DNA of 64,000 nt, taken from the NCBI RefSeq assembly GCF_900115825.1, contig NZ_FOXW01000002.1:153795-217794 (forward strand), written 5' to 3'. Both the position numbers and the translations under genes were made by a program. How positions within the stretch are numbered: the stretch's first letter is position 1; the number at the start of each line of letters is the position of its first letter. Of this stretch, positions 16,804 to 26,098 are shown one piece after another. Source of the DNA: Desemzia incerta (lineage in GTDB: Bacteria; Bacillota; Bacilli; Lactobacillales; Carnobacteriaceae). Below the pieces are notes generated by a model. That model had not been told where the DNA came from and did no database searches. It saw only the letters and a list, made by a program, of their open reading frames with translations.

Positions 16804-16833
16804 TTGATAACCCCTATTTATGTCTAATCTGAT

Positions 16834-17517
16834 TTATGTGAGTTCGAATTCTTGTCCCACTTCCAAATACAACCCTTGTTCCTCTGGAAGACTGTCGCAA
16901 AACCCTTTTCCGTCTTGTTCAATTAATGGGAAAGTATTGTAGTGGATCGGAACAACTTTTTCTGCCTGTACAAATTGTGCCGCTATTGCAGCATCTTCAG
17001 GCCCCATTGTAAAATTGTCTCCGATTGGTAAAAATGCTACATTAATTTTTTTATATGCACCGATCAATTTCATGTCGCTAAACAATGCTGTGTCGCCTGC
17101 ATGGTAAATGGTCTGTCCATCTGCCGTAAACAACACTCCAGCTGCTAAACCTAAGGTAAACGGTTTTCCATCGATCTCATAAGAAGAACCATGAATGGCT
17201 TGGGTGAGCTTGACTTCACCAAACTCAAACAAATGCTTGCCGCCCATTTGCATCCCGTGCGTCTTCAATCCCTTTGCCTCAAAAAAAGCGGCGATTTCTA
17301 CGGTTGATACGATCAATGCACCTGTTCTTTGAGCAATCGGTTCCGTATCTCCAATGTGATCTTCGTGTGCATGAGTCAGAATGATAACGTCTGCTTCGAC
17401 TGTATTTGGATCTAAGTCGCTCATATTATTTCCAGTTATAAAAGGGTCAATAAGAATGTAGTGCCCTGAGTCAGTTACTATCTTTATACAAGATTGCCCA
17501 TGCCAAGATAACTTCAT
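16834..17517 (-). CDS. ytkL: Metal-dependent hydrolase YtkL (UPF0173, metallo-beta-lactamase fold)
   Basis: Cytoplasmic metallo-beta-lactamase-fold hydrolase of the UPF0173 family; substrate unknown. The metal motif is THAHEDHIGD (48-57: His49, His51, Asp53, His54), with later ligands in HAGDTALF and VPIHYNT. I chose the ATG at 17517 (MKLSWHG, 227 residues, the usual family length and N-terminus) because AAGGAGAGGG lies just upstream; a longer in-frame reading to 17583 adds 22 unconserved residues across the ribosome site. It is first in a ytkL-ytoI-nrnA unit. Confidence 0.9.
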   Translation of the reverse strand: MKLSWHGQSCIKIVTDSGHYILIDPFITGNNMSDLDPNTVEADVIILTHAHEDHIGDTEPIAQRTGALIVSTVEIAAFFEAKGLKTHGMQMGGKHLFEFGEVKLTQAIHGSSYEIDGKPFTLGLAAGVLFTADGQTIYHAGDTALFSDMKLIGAYKKINVAFLPIGDNFTMGPEDAAIAAQFVQAEKVVPIHYNTFPLIEQDGKGFCDSLPEEQGLYLEVGQEFELT

Positions 17518-17622
17518 CAATTCCCTCTCCTTAGTAGTACAGATTTCAACTAACTGTATCATTTTTTTTATTATACCATTCAATGGTAGTAAAAACTAGA
17601 AAGGTCTTTAGAAGAATACAAA

Positions 17623-17698
17623 CAAAAAAAACCTTGATAAGGGATCACAGTCAAGAAGAAAAAGTTCATTCTTCTTTTGTCATCCTTTGTCTCAAGGT
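17623..17698 (-). terminator. Composite terminator overlapping the dinB stop codon
   Basis: The outer stem ACCTTGA / TCAAGGT begins inside the last codons and TGA stop of dinB; an inner GGAT..AGAAGAA / TTCTTCT..ATCC stem extends it, and eight T follow on the minus strand. The stop codon is therefore part of the hairpin. Confidence 0.8.
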
Positions 17699-18834
17699 CT
17701 TTTAGAATCATTCTCTTGTTCCCATAATGGCAATACAATATTTTCGAAAGTAATAGGGTCTAGATTGGTGATGGTCACTCCCAGCAAACGTACTTCATTT
17801 TCAATTTTCCCAATCTCATACCACATACTTTCGGCGTAAAAGAATATATCTTTTTCGTTCATTAGATAATTCGGCAATGTCATTCGTTTCGTAATCGTTT
17901 CAAAATCTGCATAACGTATTTTTAATACGACTGTTTTGCCGTGCTTTTGATGACTGACGAGAGATTCATAGACTTTCGTAGACAGTCTTCTCAATTCAGC
18001 AATGACTTCCTCGTCTGTTCGCAGCACTTGATTGTACGTATACTCTCTGCCAATTGATTTTCTTTCTCGACTAACTCGTACAGGAGCATCATCGATACCG
18101 CGAACTTTTCGATACAACGAATACCCCATTCTTCCAAAATAATGGATCAACGCCATCTGGTCTAACTGATACAAATCTTCTCCAGTAAAAATCTTTAATT
18201 CATGCATTCGTTCAACGGTTTTTTTCCCTACTCCATAAAACTTCTCTATTGGAAGATTTTTTAAAAAATCTAATGCCTCATCCGGCGGAATAACCGTAGT
18301 ACCAGAAGGTTTTTGGTAATCTGAAGCTAATTTGGCAATGAATTTATTGTATGAAACACCAGCTGAACAAGTTAAATGAACTTCATTCCAAACTTCGTAC
18401 TGGATTCTTTTGGCTAATAAAGTAGCGCTTTTCATATCTATTTTGTTTTGTGTCACATCCAAATAAGCTTCATCAAGAGACAAAGGTTCAATCATATCCG
18501 TATACCGCTTAAATATTTCTCGCACTTGAGCAGATATTTCTCGATAGAGATCGAAATTCCCAGGTATGAATATTCCATTGGGACAAAGCTCATAAGCCTT
18601 TTGGGAACTCATTGCAGAATGCACACCATATTTACGAGCTTCATAATTGGCAGTAGCCACTACCCCTTTACCGCCAGTTTCTTTTGGATGTCGTGCAATG
18701 ATAACTGGTTGCCCTTTCAATCTGGGATTTTCTCGTTCTTCCACAGAAGCATAGAAGGCGTCCATATCTATGTGAATGATTTTTCTTGATGTATCGCGCT
18801 GAGGTTCATCAAAATGCAAGATCCCTATGTCCAT
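17692..18834 (-). CDS. dinB: DNA polymerase IV (Y-family translesion polymerase)
   Basis: Error-prone DNA polymerase that bypasses lesions. Catalytic acidic residues are Asp23 and Asp25 in HIDMDAFYASVE and Asp121/Glu122 in PLSLDEAYLDV; a helix-hairpin-helix (about 185-220) and little-finger domain follow. Length of 380 is normal. AAGGAG lies about 9 nt upstream of the ATG. It lies 89 nt downstream of comN, with a terminator between, and I see no SOS-box match upstream. Confidence 0.96.
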   Translation of the reverse strand: MDIGILHFDEPQRDTSRKIIHIDMDAFYASVEERENPRLKGQPVIIARHPKETGGKGVVATANYEARKYGVHSAMSSQKAYELCPNGIFIPGNFDLYREISAQVREIFKRYTDMIEPLSLDEAYLDVTQNKIDMKSATLLAKRIQYEVWNEVHLTCSAGVSYNKFIAKLASDYQKPSGTTVIPPDEALDFLKNLPIEKFYGVGKKTVERMHELKIFTGEDLYQLDQMALIHYFGRMGYSLYRKVRGIDDAPVRVSRERKSIGREYTYNQVLRTDEEVIAELRRLSTKVYESLVSHQKHGKTVVLKIRYADFETITKRMTLPNYLMNEKDIFFYAESMWYEIGKIENEVRLLGVTITNLDPITFENIVLPLWEQENDSKRP

Positions 18835-18884
18835 CCTTCAATACTCCTTCCTACGTAATTCGTTCCATTGAAGCAATTAGATAA

Positions 18885-18911
18885 CAAAAAATCCGACCAT
18901 TTTTGATCGGA
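18885..18911 (-). terminator. Terminator after comN
   Basis: TCCGA/TCGGA stem with a ten-nt loop, then six T on the minus strand, 13 nt after the comN stop. Confidence 0.7.
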
Positions 18912-18923
18912 CCTGGTTATGTT

Positions 18924-19205
18924 TTAAAAGAAAGCATTTAAATCCATTTCTTCTAAAGAAGACACTTTTACTTGTGCTTCCAGAGATGCAAAATCTAAAT
19001 AATGATTGGGCTGGATAGCCATGATCTGCTGTACACAAGCATGATAATGCTCTGGCTGCTTTCTTTTCCAGCAAAATTTTACTAAGTAGTTCCATAAATC
19101 TTCAACCTTGATTTCTGGGTAACCTAAGTAGTCCAATTCTTTTGCTTTTAATTTTAACCACGGTTCATACTGAGAAAACTGACTTTCAGTATCCATCATT
19201 ATCAT
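18924..19205 (-). CDS. comN: Post-transcriptional regulator ComN
   Basis: Small cytoplasmic protein (93 residues from the chosen start) of the ComN/YrzD family, which in Bacillus subtilis controls comE mRNA accumulation post-transcriptionally and localises with DivIVA. The recognisable core is WLKLKAKELDYLGY...DLWNYLVKFCWK. I chose the ATG at 19205 because GAGGTG lies 4 nt upstream; an in-frame ATG at 19217 would contain the ribosome site. Two further ATG codons follow within three codons. Neighbours yajC and tgt match the Bacillus arrangement. Confidence 0.85.
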   Translation of the reverse strand: MIMMDTESQFSQYEPWLKLKAKELDYLGYPEIKVEDLWNYLVKFCWKRKQPEHYHACVQQIMAIQPNHYLDFASLEAQVKVSSLEEMDLNAFF

Positions 19206-19320
19206 TCTACACCTCATTTCTACACTTCTAAGGACTATTTTTTTGTGATTCTTCTATAATTTATTTTACTTTTTTTTGCCATAAAATCAATCTATATCAA
19301 AAAATGAGACGTAGATACGA

Positions 19321-19350
19321 AAAAGAAAAGGAAAGGCATTATACCTTTCC
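19321..19350 (-). terminator. Terminator after yajC
   Basis: GGAAAGG-tataatg-CCTTTCC hairpin followed by TTTTCTTTTT on the minus strand, about 50 nt past the yajC stop. Confidence 0.85.
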
Positions 19351-19396
19351 TGATCTTGATATATCGTGTATCAAATTAGTCTGTAATAAATCAGTA

Positions 19397-19726
19397 TTAC
19401 ATTTCGTTTGAATCTGTATTTGTAGGAGTGTTGTCTCCTAAAACATCTACGGCATCTGTCGTTGCAGAAGTCACTACACGAGCGATAGCGCGTCTTTCAA
19501 AAGTCAAGAAAATGCCTTCACAGTCAATAACAACTGTTTTTTCAGCTTCTCTTACTTCATCGATGAGTCCATGCAAACCGCCGATAGTCACAACTGCGTC
19601 TCCTTTTTTCAAAGAACTCAGCATGCTTTGTGTTTTTTCTTGTGCCTTTTTTTGTGGGCGGATCATCATGAAGTACATCAATAACATGATTAACGCAAAA
19701 GGAAGCAAACTAAAAATAAATTCCAT
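19397..19726 (-). CDS. yajC: Preprotein translocase subunit YajC
   Basis: Single-pass membrane protein of 109 residues that associates with the SecDF part of the translocase. It has one N-terminal membrane helix (about 3-22), the family motif MIRPQKK right after it, and a small beta-rich cytoplasmic domain (KKGDAVVTIGGLHG). I chose the ATG at 19726 because AGGAG is 8 nt upstream; an in-frame GTG three codons earlier overlaps that site. It lies 90 nt downstream of tgt, the usual queA-tgt-yajC order. No secDF gene lies in the window. Confidence 0.95.
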   Translation of the reverse strand: MEFIFSLLPFALIMLLMYFMMIRPQKKAQEKTQSMLSSLKKGDAVVTIGGLHGLIDEVREAEKTVVIDCEGIFLTFERRAIARVVTSATTDAVDVLGDNTPTNTDSNEM

Positions 19727-19816
19727 TCGTTTCACTCCTAAACATTGATAAAATAGATTTCACCTTATTTTTCACTACTAACTGTACCATAAAATCAGCG
19801 AGTAATACTACACCTT

Positions 19817-20983
<1,167 letters not shown>

Positions 20984-20998
20984 TCATATCTACCTTTA

Positions 20999-21604
20999 TT
21001 ACGAAAGCATTTTTAGCATCATTTCAATAATATCGTCTAAACCTACATTGCTTTCGTTGGTGTGTTCCATATATTCTTTTCTGACATTATCCATCAATAA
21101 AGTTAAGGTCGCTGCATTGAAAATGTACACAATGGTCTCGTATTCCTGTTCACTGATATTGTGTTCTGAAGAAAAAGATTTTAATTTCTTGCATAATGAG
21201 TTTTTGACATAATCTTCTTTATAATTAGAAATAGATTTCATATTTTCATTACCGACTTCTTTGACTGTTCCGATAACGATCGTACGATGACGATTGTACA
21301 TTTCGACAATAAAGCGTCCTGCTTTTCTCATTAAATCTTCTGTGTTGTCAAAATCGAGACTGAAAAACTCATCTACTTCATTTGTAATTTGAGCGGTATG
21401 TTGTTTATACGCTGTATCGATCAATAGTTGCTTTGAGGTGAAGTTTTTGAAAATCGTCGTTTCATTTACTCCAGCCTGATCTGCAATTTTTTTGGTGGTC
21501 GTGCTTTTATAGCCAACATGCGATATTAAATCCAATGCTGCATCAACGATTTTTTGTTGAGTTTTAGTTAATTTATTAATATCGATGGGATGTAGTTCTT
21601 TCAC
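20999..21604 (-). CDS. TetR/AcrR family transcriptional regulator
   Basis: DNA-binding repressor-type protein with a TetR helix-turn-helix at about 13-58 (ALDLISHVGYKSTTTKKI and VNETTIFKNFTSKQLL). The C-terminal ligand domain is helical and not assignable. I chose a GTG start at 21604 (then KELHPIDIN, 201 residues) because GGAGG lies exactly 8 nt upstream; the ATG at 21619 has no clear site and overlaps it. It is inserted between queA and tgt, which are normally adjacent, and is 36 nt from tgt, so co-transcription with tgt is likely. Its targets are unknown. Confidence 0.85.
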   Translation of the reverse strand: MKELHPIDINKLTKTQQKIVDAALDLISHVGYKSTTTKKIADQAGVNETTIFKNFTSKQLLIDTAYKQHTAQITNEVDEFFSLDFDNTEDLMRKAGRFIVEMYNRHRTIVIGTVKEVGNENMKSISNYKEDYVKNSLCKKLKSFSSEHNISEQEYETIVYIFNAATLTLLMDNVRKEYMEHTNESNVGLDDIIEMMLKMLS

Positions 21605-21764
21605 TTCAAAAGCCTCCATATCTTATCAGCTTATCTTCATGTAAAATGCTGACTCAATGCTATATATTATCATACTTTGATTTTTAACTAAAGTACATTT
21701 GGTATTTTTCATTTTTTACTGTCTAAAAAAATGTCAAAATTTGTTAATAAGCGAGATATTTAAC

Positions 21765-21793
21765 TAGCAAACGCTTTCAAGTTGTGTTATTCT
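21765..21793 (+). promoter_or_regulatory. Promoter of the candidate small RNA
   Basis: Extended -10 TGT-TATTCT (TATTCT at 21788-21793) with a weak -35 TAGCAA (21765-21770) and a 17-nt spacer. The predicted start is near 21800, right before the 5' arm of the end-to-end stem. Confidence 0.5.
21766..21780 (-). promoter_or_regulatory. Catabolite-responsive element (cre, CcpA site)
   Basis: The minus strand reads TTGAAAGCGTTTGCT, matching every fixed position of the cre consensus WTGNAANCGNWNNCW. It overlaps the -35 hexamer and the spacer of the plus-strand promoter at 21765-21793, the classical place for repression. It is about 160 nt upstream of tetR on the other side. Confidence 0.65.
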
Positions 21794-21799
21794 ATAAGT

Positions 21800-22107
21800 G
21801 GGAAGAGGAATGCAACATGGAAGATAGAGTTAGATGTTTAGTTTAACAGCTTTTGGAACATTCTTTTTGAACAACTGATTTTCAGATTCAAGAAAAGATC
21901 GATTCGAATACCAGTTTTGGAACACAGATTATGAAGGTGTTTAAAAAAATTTCTACAATGAGCAAAGTGCATGAACCGAAAAACTTTTAGATTAACCGAA
22001 CCAATGTTTAACATGAGTATTTAAAACTTGATTCAACACCCTCTATCTTCCTAATTCCTCTGTAAACCAATAGAAGTTGGCCGCATCATCAGCCAACTTC
22101 TATTTTT
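21800..22107 (+). ncRNA. Candidate catabolite-controlled structured small RNA
   Basis: A 490-nt gene-free gap holds what looks like a complete plus-strand RNA gene. It has a promoter with an overlapping cre site, and its two ends are complementary over long range: AGAGGAAT (21804-21811) pairs with ATTCCTCT (22054-22061), and GGAAGATAGAG (21819-21829) pairs with CTCTATCTTCC (22041-22051). An intrinsic terminator follows (22070-22107). The interior has small hairpins and direct repeats (TTTTGGAACA twice, AACCGAA twice). The long closing stem recalls 6S RNA, but length (about 260 nt before the terminator) and lack of recognisable 6S core leave the family open. A 19-codon frame lies inside (21932-21991). 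Confidence 0.6.
22070..22107 (+). terminator. Terminator of the candidate small RNA, facing queA
   Basis: ATAGAAGTTGGC (22070-22081) pairs perfectly with GCCAACTTCTAT (22092-22103) and is followed by TTTTT on the plus strand. On the minus strand there is no T run, so it primarily serves the plus-strand RNA, though it may also stop queA transcripts. Confidence 0.85.
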
Positions 22108-22110
22108 GTT

Positions 22111-23142
22111 TTATTTCACGAACATAGCATCTCCAAAGCTGAAGAAACGGTATTTTTCATTAACCGCATGCTCATAGGCAGAAAGGACATGATCTCTTCC
22201 AGCAAAAGCACTAACTAACATCACTAATGTTGATTTAGGCAAATGGAAGTTGGTAGAGAAAGCTTCTACTACTTTAAATTGATAACCCGGGGCAATAAAA
22301 ATATCAGTCCAACCACTGTCTGCTTTGATTTCTCCATCAAATTTCGTACCGATCGTTTCGAGTGTTCGAATAGAAGTAGTCCCAACAGCTACGATTCTGC
22401 CTCCATTAGCTCGTACTTGATTTAATTTGTCTGCTGCTTCTTGGGTTAAACGATAAAACTCTGCATGCATTTTATGTTCTTCAATATTGTCTACGCTGAC
22501 TGGTCTAAAAGTGCCTAGTCCAACGTGCAATGTCAAGAAGACCAATTCTACACCTTTAGCTTTGATTTGTTCCAACAACTCAGGAGTGAAATGCAATCCT
22601 GCGGTTGGTGCAGCTGCAGAACCATTTTCTTTTGCATAAACCGTTTGATAGCGTTCTTTATCTTCCAGTTTTTCTTTAATGTACGGCGGTAAAGGCATTT
22701 CACCCAAAGATTCCAACACTTCCAAGAAAATCCCTTCGTAAGAAAATTCTACGATTCGACCTCCATGTTCTAATTCTTCTTTTACTTCTGCTTTCAGTCG
22801 GCCGTCTCCGAAATGGATGATTGTCCCTTTTTTAGCTTTTTTAGCAGATTTGATCAATGTTTCCCATTGATCTCCTTCGATATTTTTCAATAATAACACT
22901 TCTAAATGTCCGCCAGTATCCGGTTTGACTCCGTATAAACGTGCAGGAAGCACTCTTGTATCATTCATGACAAGAGCGTCCCCTGGGTTCAACTCATCTA
23001 TGATAGAAGTAAAATGAGTATCTTTCATCTTTCCGGTTTCTTTGTCCAGCACCAATAATTTCGAGCTTGAACGATCAGCTAACGGCGTTTGTGCAATCAA
23101 TTCTTCCGGTAAATCAAAATCAAAATCTTCTGTTGTTAACAT
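22111..23142 (-). CDS. queA: S-adenosylmethionine:tRNA ribosyltransferase-isomerase
   Basis: Transfers and isomerises the ribosyl moiety of SAM onto preQ1-tRNA to form epoxyqueuosine. Conserved segments include [15 protein letters not shown] near the N-terminus, [16 protein letters not shown] and TTSIRTLE. Length of 343 is normal. AGGAG is 8 nt from the ATG at 23142 and only 2 nt from the in-frame ATG at 23148, so I favour the former. It lies about 16 nt after ruvB in a ruvA-ruvB-queA operon. Confidence 0.96.
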   Translation of the reverse strand: MLTTEDFDFDLPEELIAQTPLADRSSSKLLVLDKETGKMKDTHFTSIIDELNPGDALVMNDTRVLPARLYGVKPDTGGHLEVLLLKNIEGDQWETLIKSAKKAKKGTIIHFGDGRLKAEVKEELEHGGRIVEFSYEGIFLEVLESLGEMPLPPYIKEKLEDKERYQTVYAKENGSAAAPTAGLHFTPELLEQIKAKGVELVFLTLHVGLGTFRPVSVDNIEEHKMHAEFYRLTQEAADKLNQVRANGGRIVAVGTTSIRTLETIGTKFDGEIKADSGWTDIFIAPGYQFKVVEAFSTNFHLPKSTLVMLVSAFAGRDHVLSAYEHAVNEKYRFFSFGDAMFVK

Positions 23143-23158
23143 CTTCATTTCTCCTAAT

Positions 23159-24175
23159 CTAGTTTTCTGTGGCAGGTAAAGGATAGCCTAAGTGCTCGTA
23201 TCCTACAGCAGTGACTATTCTACCGCGCGGAGTTCTCTGAATCAACCCATTTTGCAATAAGAACGGCTCGACCATATCTTCGATTGTTTCAATCTCTTCG
23301 CTGATATTTGCAGCAATCGTTGACAATCCTACAGGGCCTCCGTTGTAACTCTCGATCATCATTCTTAATAATTTTTGGTCGACGATGTCTAAACCTTTAT
23401 CATCGACTTGCAGCATGCTGAGAGCAGAATGTGCAGTTTCTTTTGTGACGACGCCATCTGCTTGGACTTGAGCATAGTCACGAACGCGTTTCAACAAACG
23501 GTTAGCTACACGGGGGGTCCCTCTGGAACGTCGGGCAATTTCTACAGCGCCGCTTTCCTCAATGCGCGTTTCAAAAATGTCCGCCGAACGTAGAACGATA
23601 TCAGTTAAATCTTTCACCGAATAGTATTCCATATGCGAGACGATTCCGAATCGATCGCGTAAGGGTGCTGATAATTGTCCTGCTCGTGTCGTAGCTCCTA
23701 CCAAAGTAAATGGCGGTAATGGAAAATGAACAGGATGAGCAGTTGGCCCTTCTCCTACAATAATATCGATAAAGTAATCTTCCATTGCAGAATACAAGAC
23801 TTCTTCTACTACTTTTGGCAACCGGTGGATTTCATCGATAAACAACACATCTCCTGCTTCTAAGTCATTCAACAGTGCTACCAGATCTCCTGATTTTTCG
23901 ATTGCAGGTCCGCTGGTCGTTCGAATGTTGACGCCCAGTTCATTGGCTATGACCATCGCCATTGTTGTTTTACCAAGTCCTGGTGGTCCATACAACAATA
24001 CATGGTCTAATGCTTCTTCTCTCAATTTAGCCGCTTCAATATAGATAGACAACTCTTTTTTGACAAGATGCTGTCCAATATATTGTCTTAAGTATTGGGG
24101 ACGTAGTGATTTCTCAACCATTTCTTCTTGGACACCTTCAATATCACCAGAAATAATCCGTTCCTCATAAGTCAT
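23159..24175 (-). CDS. ruvB: Holliday junction branch migration ATPase RuvB
   Basis: AAA+ motor that drives branch migration at Holliday junctions with RuvA. From the chosen start: Walker [10 protein letters not shown] (63-71), Walker [11 protein letters not shown], sensor GATTRAG, and a C-terminal winged helix ending in [11 protein letters not shown] that contacts DNA. 338 residues. I chose the ATG at 24175 because GAGGTG is 7 nt upstream; an in-frame GTG at 24181 is too close to it. It lies 24 nt downstream of ruvA and shares its promoter, which carries an SOS-box-like site. Confidence 0.97.
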   Translation of the reverse strand: MTYEERIISGDIEGVQEEMVEKSLRPQYLRQYIGQHLVKKELSIYIEAAKLREEALDHVLLYGPPGLGKTTMAMVIANELGVNIRTTSGPAIEKSGDLVALLNDLEAGDVLFIDEIHRLPKVVEEVLYSAMEDYFIDIIVGEGPTAHPVHFPLPPFTLVGATTRAGQLSAPLRDRFGIVSHMEYYSVKDLTDIVLRSADIFETRIEESGAVEIARRSRGTPRVANRLLKRVRDYAQVQADGVVTKETAHSALSMLQVDDKGLDIVDQKLLRMMIESYNGGPVGLSTIAANISEEIETIEDMVEPFLLQNGLIQRTPRGRIVTAVGYEHLGYPLPATEN

Positions 24176-24199
24176 ATGCACTCACCTCTTTCTATAGAC

Positions 24200-24805
24200 T
24201 TATTTTTTCATCATTAACTTTAAGGCTTCACGCAAGTAAGCATCTGTTGTATCATGCTGGATTTTTTCTAATTCTCCTGATACTTTTTTGATCTCTCGAG
24301 CAGAATACCCTAAAACTTTTAACGCTTCTAATGCTTCCGTGATATGGACATTTCCTTCTACGCTATCAAACGTCAAAGCCGTTCCTTGAGCCCATTCGAC
24401 ATCCAGATCACCTAATTTCCCTTTCAAATCCAATACGATTTGAGAAGCCGTTTTTTTGCCTACTCCCGGGAATTTAGTTAAATAGTTGGCATCATTGTGT
24501 TCAATAGCTTGAACCAATCCCGAATGGTCTTCGTTCGCTAAGATAGCCAATGCACTCTTTGGACCAATACCAGATACATTCAATAATTTTAGGTACAGCT
24601 TTTTTTCATTTAGATCTTTAAAGCCGTACAACGTGATATCATCCTCACGAACAGCTTGATACACGTATATCAGCACTTCTTCATTCATTTTAGTGGAAAA
24701 GCGATACGGATTTGCTGAATGGATTTGATAACCCATCCCTTGATTTTCTACTACTACATAGGCTGGACTAACATATGTCAGTATGCCTTTTATGTATTCA
24801 TACAT
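24200..24805 (-). CDS. ruvA: Holliday junction DNA helicase subunit RuvA
   Basis: Tetrameric protein that binds the four-way junction and loads RuvB. It has the N-terminal OB fold (1-65), tandem helix-hairpin-helix motifs (LLNVSGIGPKSALAIL and LTKFPGVGKKTASQIVLDL) and the C-terminal RuvB-binding domain (about 145-201). Length of 201 is normal. AGGAG lies about 10 nt upstream. First gene of ruvAB-queA. Confidence 0.97.
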   Translation of the reverse strand: MYEYIKGILTYVSPAYVVVENQGMGYQIHSANPYRFSTKMNEEVLIYVYQAVREDDITLYGFKDLNEKKLYLKLLNVSGIGPKSALAILANEDHSGLVQAIEHNDANYLTKFPGVGKKTASQIVLDLKGKLGDLDVEWAQGTALTFDSVEGNVHITEALEALKVLGYSAREIKKVSGELEKIQHDTTDAYLREALKLMMKK

Positions 24806-24841
24806 AAGTTAATTTCTCCTATCCATTCTTTCGATAAAAAC

Positions 24842-24889
24842 AGCACACTTGTTCCCTTTATTCTAGCACAATCTGATTTAAATCACCAA
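24842..24889 (-). promoter_or_regulatory. ruvAB promoter with SOS-box-like site
   Basis: On the minus strand TTGGTG (24884-24889), an 18-nt spacer and TAGAAT (24860-24865) form a promoter. Immediately downstream at 24842-24855 the minus strand reads GGAACAAGTGTGCT, a LexA-box-like GAAC-N4-GTGC with one mismatch to GAAC-N4-GTTC. ruvAB belongs to the SOS regulon in Bacillus, which supports the call. Confidence 0.5.
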
Positions 24890-24956
24890 TACACCTTTAA
24901 TAAGATAAACCAAAACTTGTCAGTAATATCCGTATCAGCATAATTTACGATAGAAC

Positions 24957-24990
24957 AAAAAAAGCTGTCTCATAAGAGAGACAGCTTTTT
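24957..24990 (-). terminator. Terminator after msrB
   Basis: AAAGCTGTCTC pairs with GAGACAGCTTT and T7 follows on the minus strand, 16 nt past the msrB stop. The stem is identical to the terminator at 11472-11505; only the loop differs. Confidence 0.9.
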
Positions 24991-25005
24991 CTACTTTTGA
25001 CGAGG

Positions 25006-25443
25006 TTAAGCAAATAGCTTACGGTATTCTGCATAGCCTTCTTCTTCTAGTTTTTCAACCGGTACGAAACGCATAGCTGCTGAATTGATGCAGTAACGTA
25101 ATCCTCCAGCTTCTGTTGGTCCATCTGGAAATACATGTCCTAAATGAGAATCCGCTTCTTTGCTGCGCACTTCGATTCTGCGCATGCCGTAACGTGTATC
25201 CATTTTTTCAATGACATCTTTCGTTTCAATTGGTTTAGTAAATGAAGGCCATCCACAACCCGCATCGTATTTATCATTAGATGAGAATAGTGGTTCGCCA
25301 CTTACTACATCTACATAAATTCCATCTTCATAAAAATCATCGTATTCGCCTGTAAAAGGTCTTTCTGTTCCTTCATTTTGAGTGACTTCAAATTGTTCTG
25401 GAGTCAAGCGTTGTTTCAATTCTTCTTCTGAATATTTTGCCAT
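25006..25443 (-). CDS. msrB: Peptide-methionine (R)-S-oxide reductase
   Basis: Repairs oxidised methionine (R-sulfoxide) in proteins. The catalytic cysteine is in [18 protein letters not shown] and the [12 protein letters not shown] motif are standard. The only cysteines are those in GCGWPSF and RYCINS, so the structural zinc site (two CxxC) found in many MsrB is absent, as in many lactic acid bacteria. Length of 145 is normal. GGAGTG precedes the ATG. It is a single-gene unit with its own terminator. Confidence 0.96.
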   Translation of the reverse strand: MAKYSEEELKQRLTPEQFEVTQNEGTERPFTGEYDDFYEDGIYVDVVSGEPLFSSNDKYDAGCGWPSFTKPIETKDVIEKMDTRYGMRRIEVRSKEADSHLGHVFPDGPTEAGGLRYCINSAAMRFVPVEKLEEEGYAEYRKLFA

Positions 25444-25544
25444 TCTATTTCACTCCATCCTTGCTTTCTTGTAACAATGCACTTTTCACTTACTATTAGT
25501 ATATAGCATGCATCGAATTTTTTCAATGAATTGGATTAGTCTTA

Positions 25545-26066
25545 TTATCCAATAGAAGTAAAGACAACATACAGTATCAGTCCTACTAGAATAGAACCCG
25601 CACCCGACAACATTAAAATCATCGGCATAAGACTTTTTGGTTTGCGATGAACATAGTTTTCTTTTGGATTCAACTCATTGTAATAAACCTCTAAGGAAGA
25701 ACCAATAGGGAAAAGAGATTCTAAGGGATTTCGAGACATCACGCTGTTTCGTTTTACGTGCAGCGTTTGGTCAAATTTATCTCCCGTTACTTCAGTTTCC
25801 CCATAAAGATTACTCGACTTTACCGCGATTGCTCGATAAATCAAACGCGCTTTATAGGGGGTGCCTTTGTGTTCAAAACGTACAATAGGGAAATATAATC
25901 CATTGCCTCTAGCGTCGAATCCCGTTACTTCGCCTTCTGTTTTTCGAGTGCAACGATCCAGTTTGTTTTCAGTTCTTTTTTTGATTGCGTAACCTATAAT
26001 AATCATTGCCAATCCTGAAACACTTAATATTCCTAACATCAATAATCCTACTGCTGCATCATCCAT
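25545..26066 (-). CDS. DUF3592-like membrane protein
   Basis: Protein of 173 residues with one hydrophobic segment near each end (about 6-30 and 148-172) flanking a beta-rich soluble part (EGEVTGFDARGNGLYFPIVRF) typical of DUF3592 proteins; function unknown. The ATG at 26066 is chosen because AGGAG lies about 7 nt upstream; the open frame extends 24 codons further across that site. It lies 32 nt downstream of the zinc-ribbon gene and may be co-transcribed with it. Confidence 0.7.
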   Translation of the reverse strand: MDDAAVGLLMLGILSVSGLAMIIIGYAIKKRTENKLDRCTRKTEGEVTGFDARGNGLYFPIVRFEHKGTPYKARLIYRAIAVKSSNLYGETEVTGDKFDQTLHVKRNSVMSRNPLESLFPIGSSLEVYYNELNPKENYVHRKPKSLMPMILMLSGAGSILVGLILYVVFTSIG

Positions 26067-26098
26067 CAACTTTCTCCTGCCTTTTTGTAGTATCGGTT

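Noticed and set aside
18877-19095. 72-codon minus-strand frame overlapping comN
   Set aside because: It is a different frame over comN and its terminator, with no ribosome site; comN is the recognisable protein.
21800-22107. Calling the orphan RNA 6S, tmRNA, RNase P RNA or SRP RNA
   Set aside because: No tmRNA tag frame or tRNA-like ends, no RNase P or SRP consensus motifs, and the length and core do not let me assign 6S without a covariance search.
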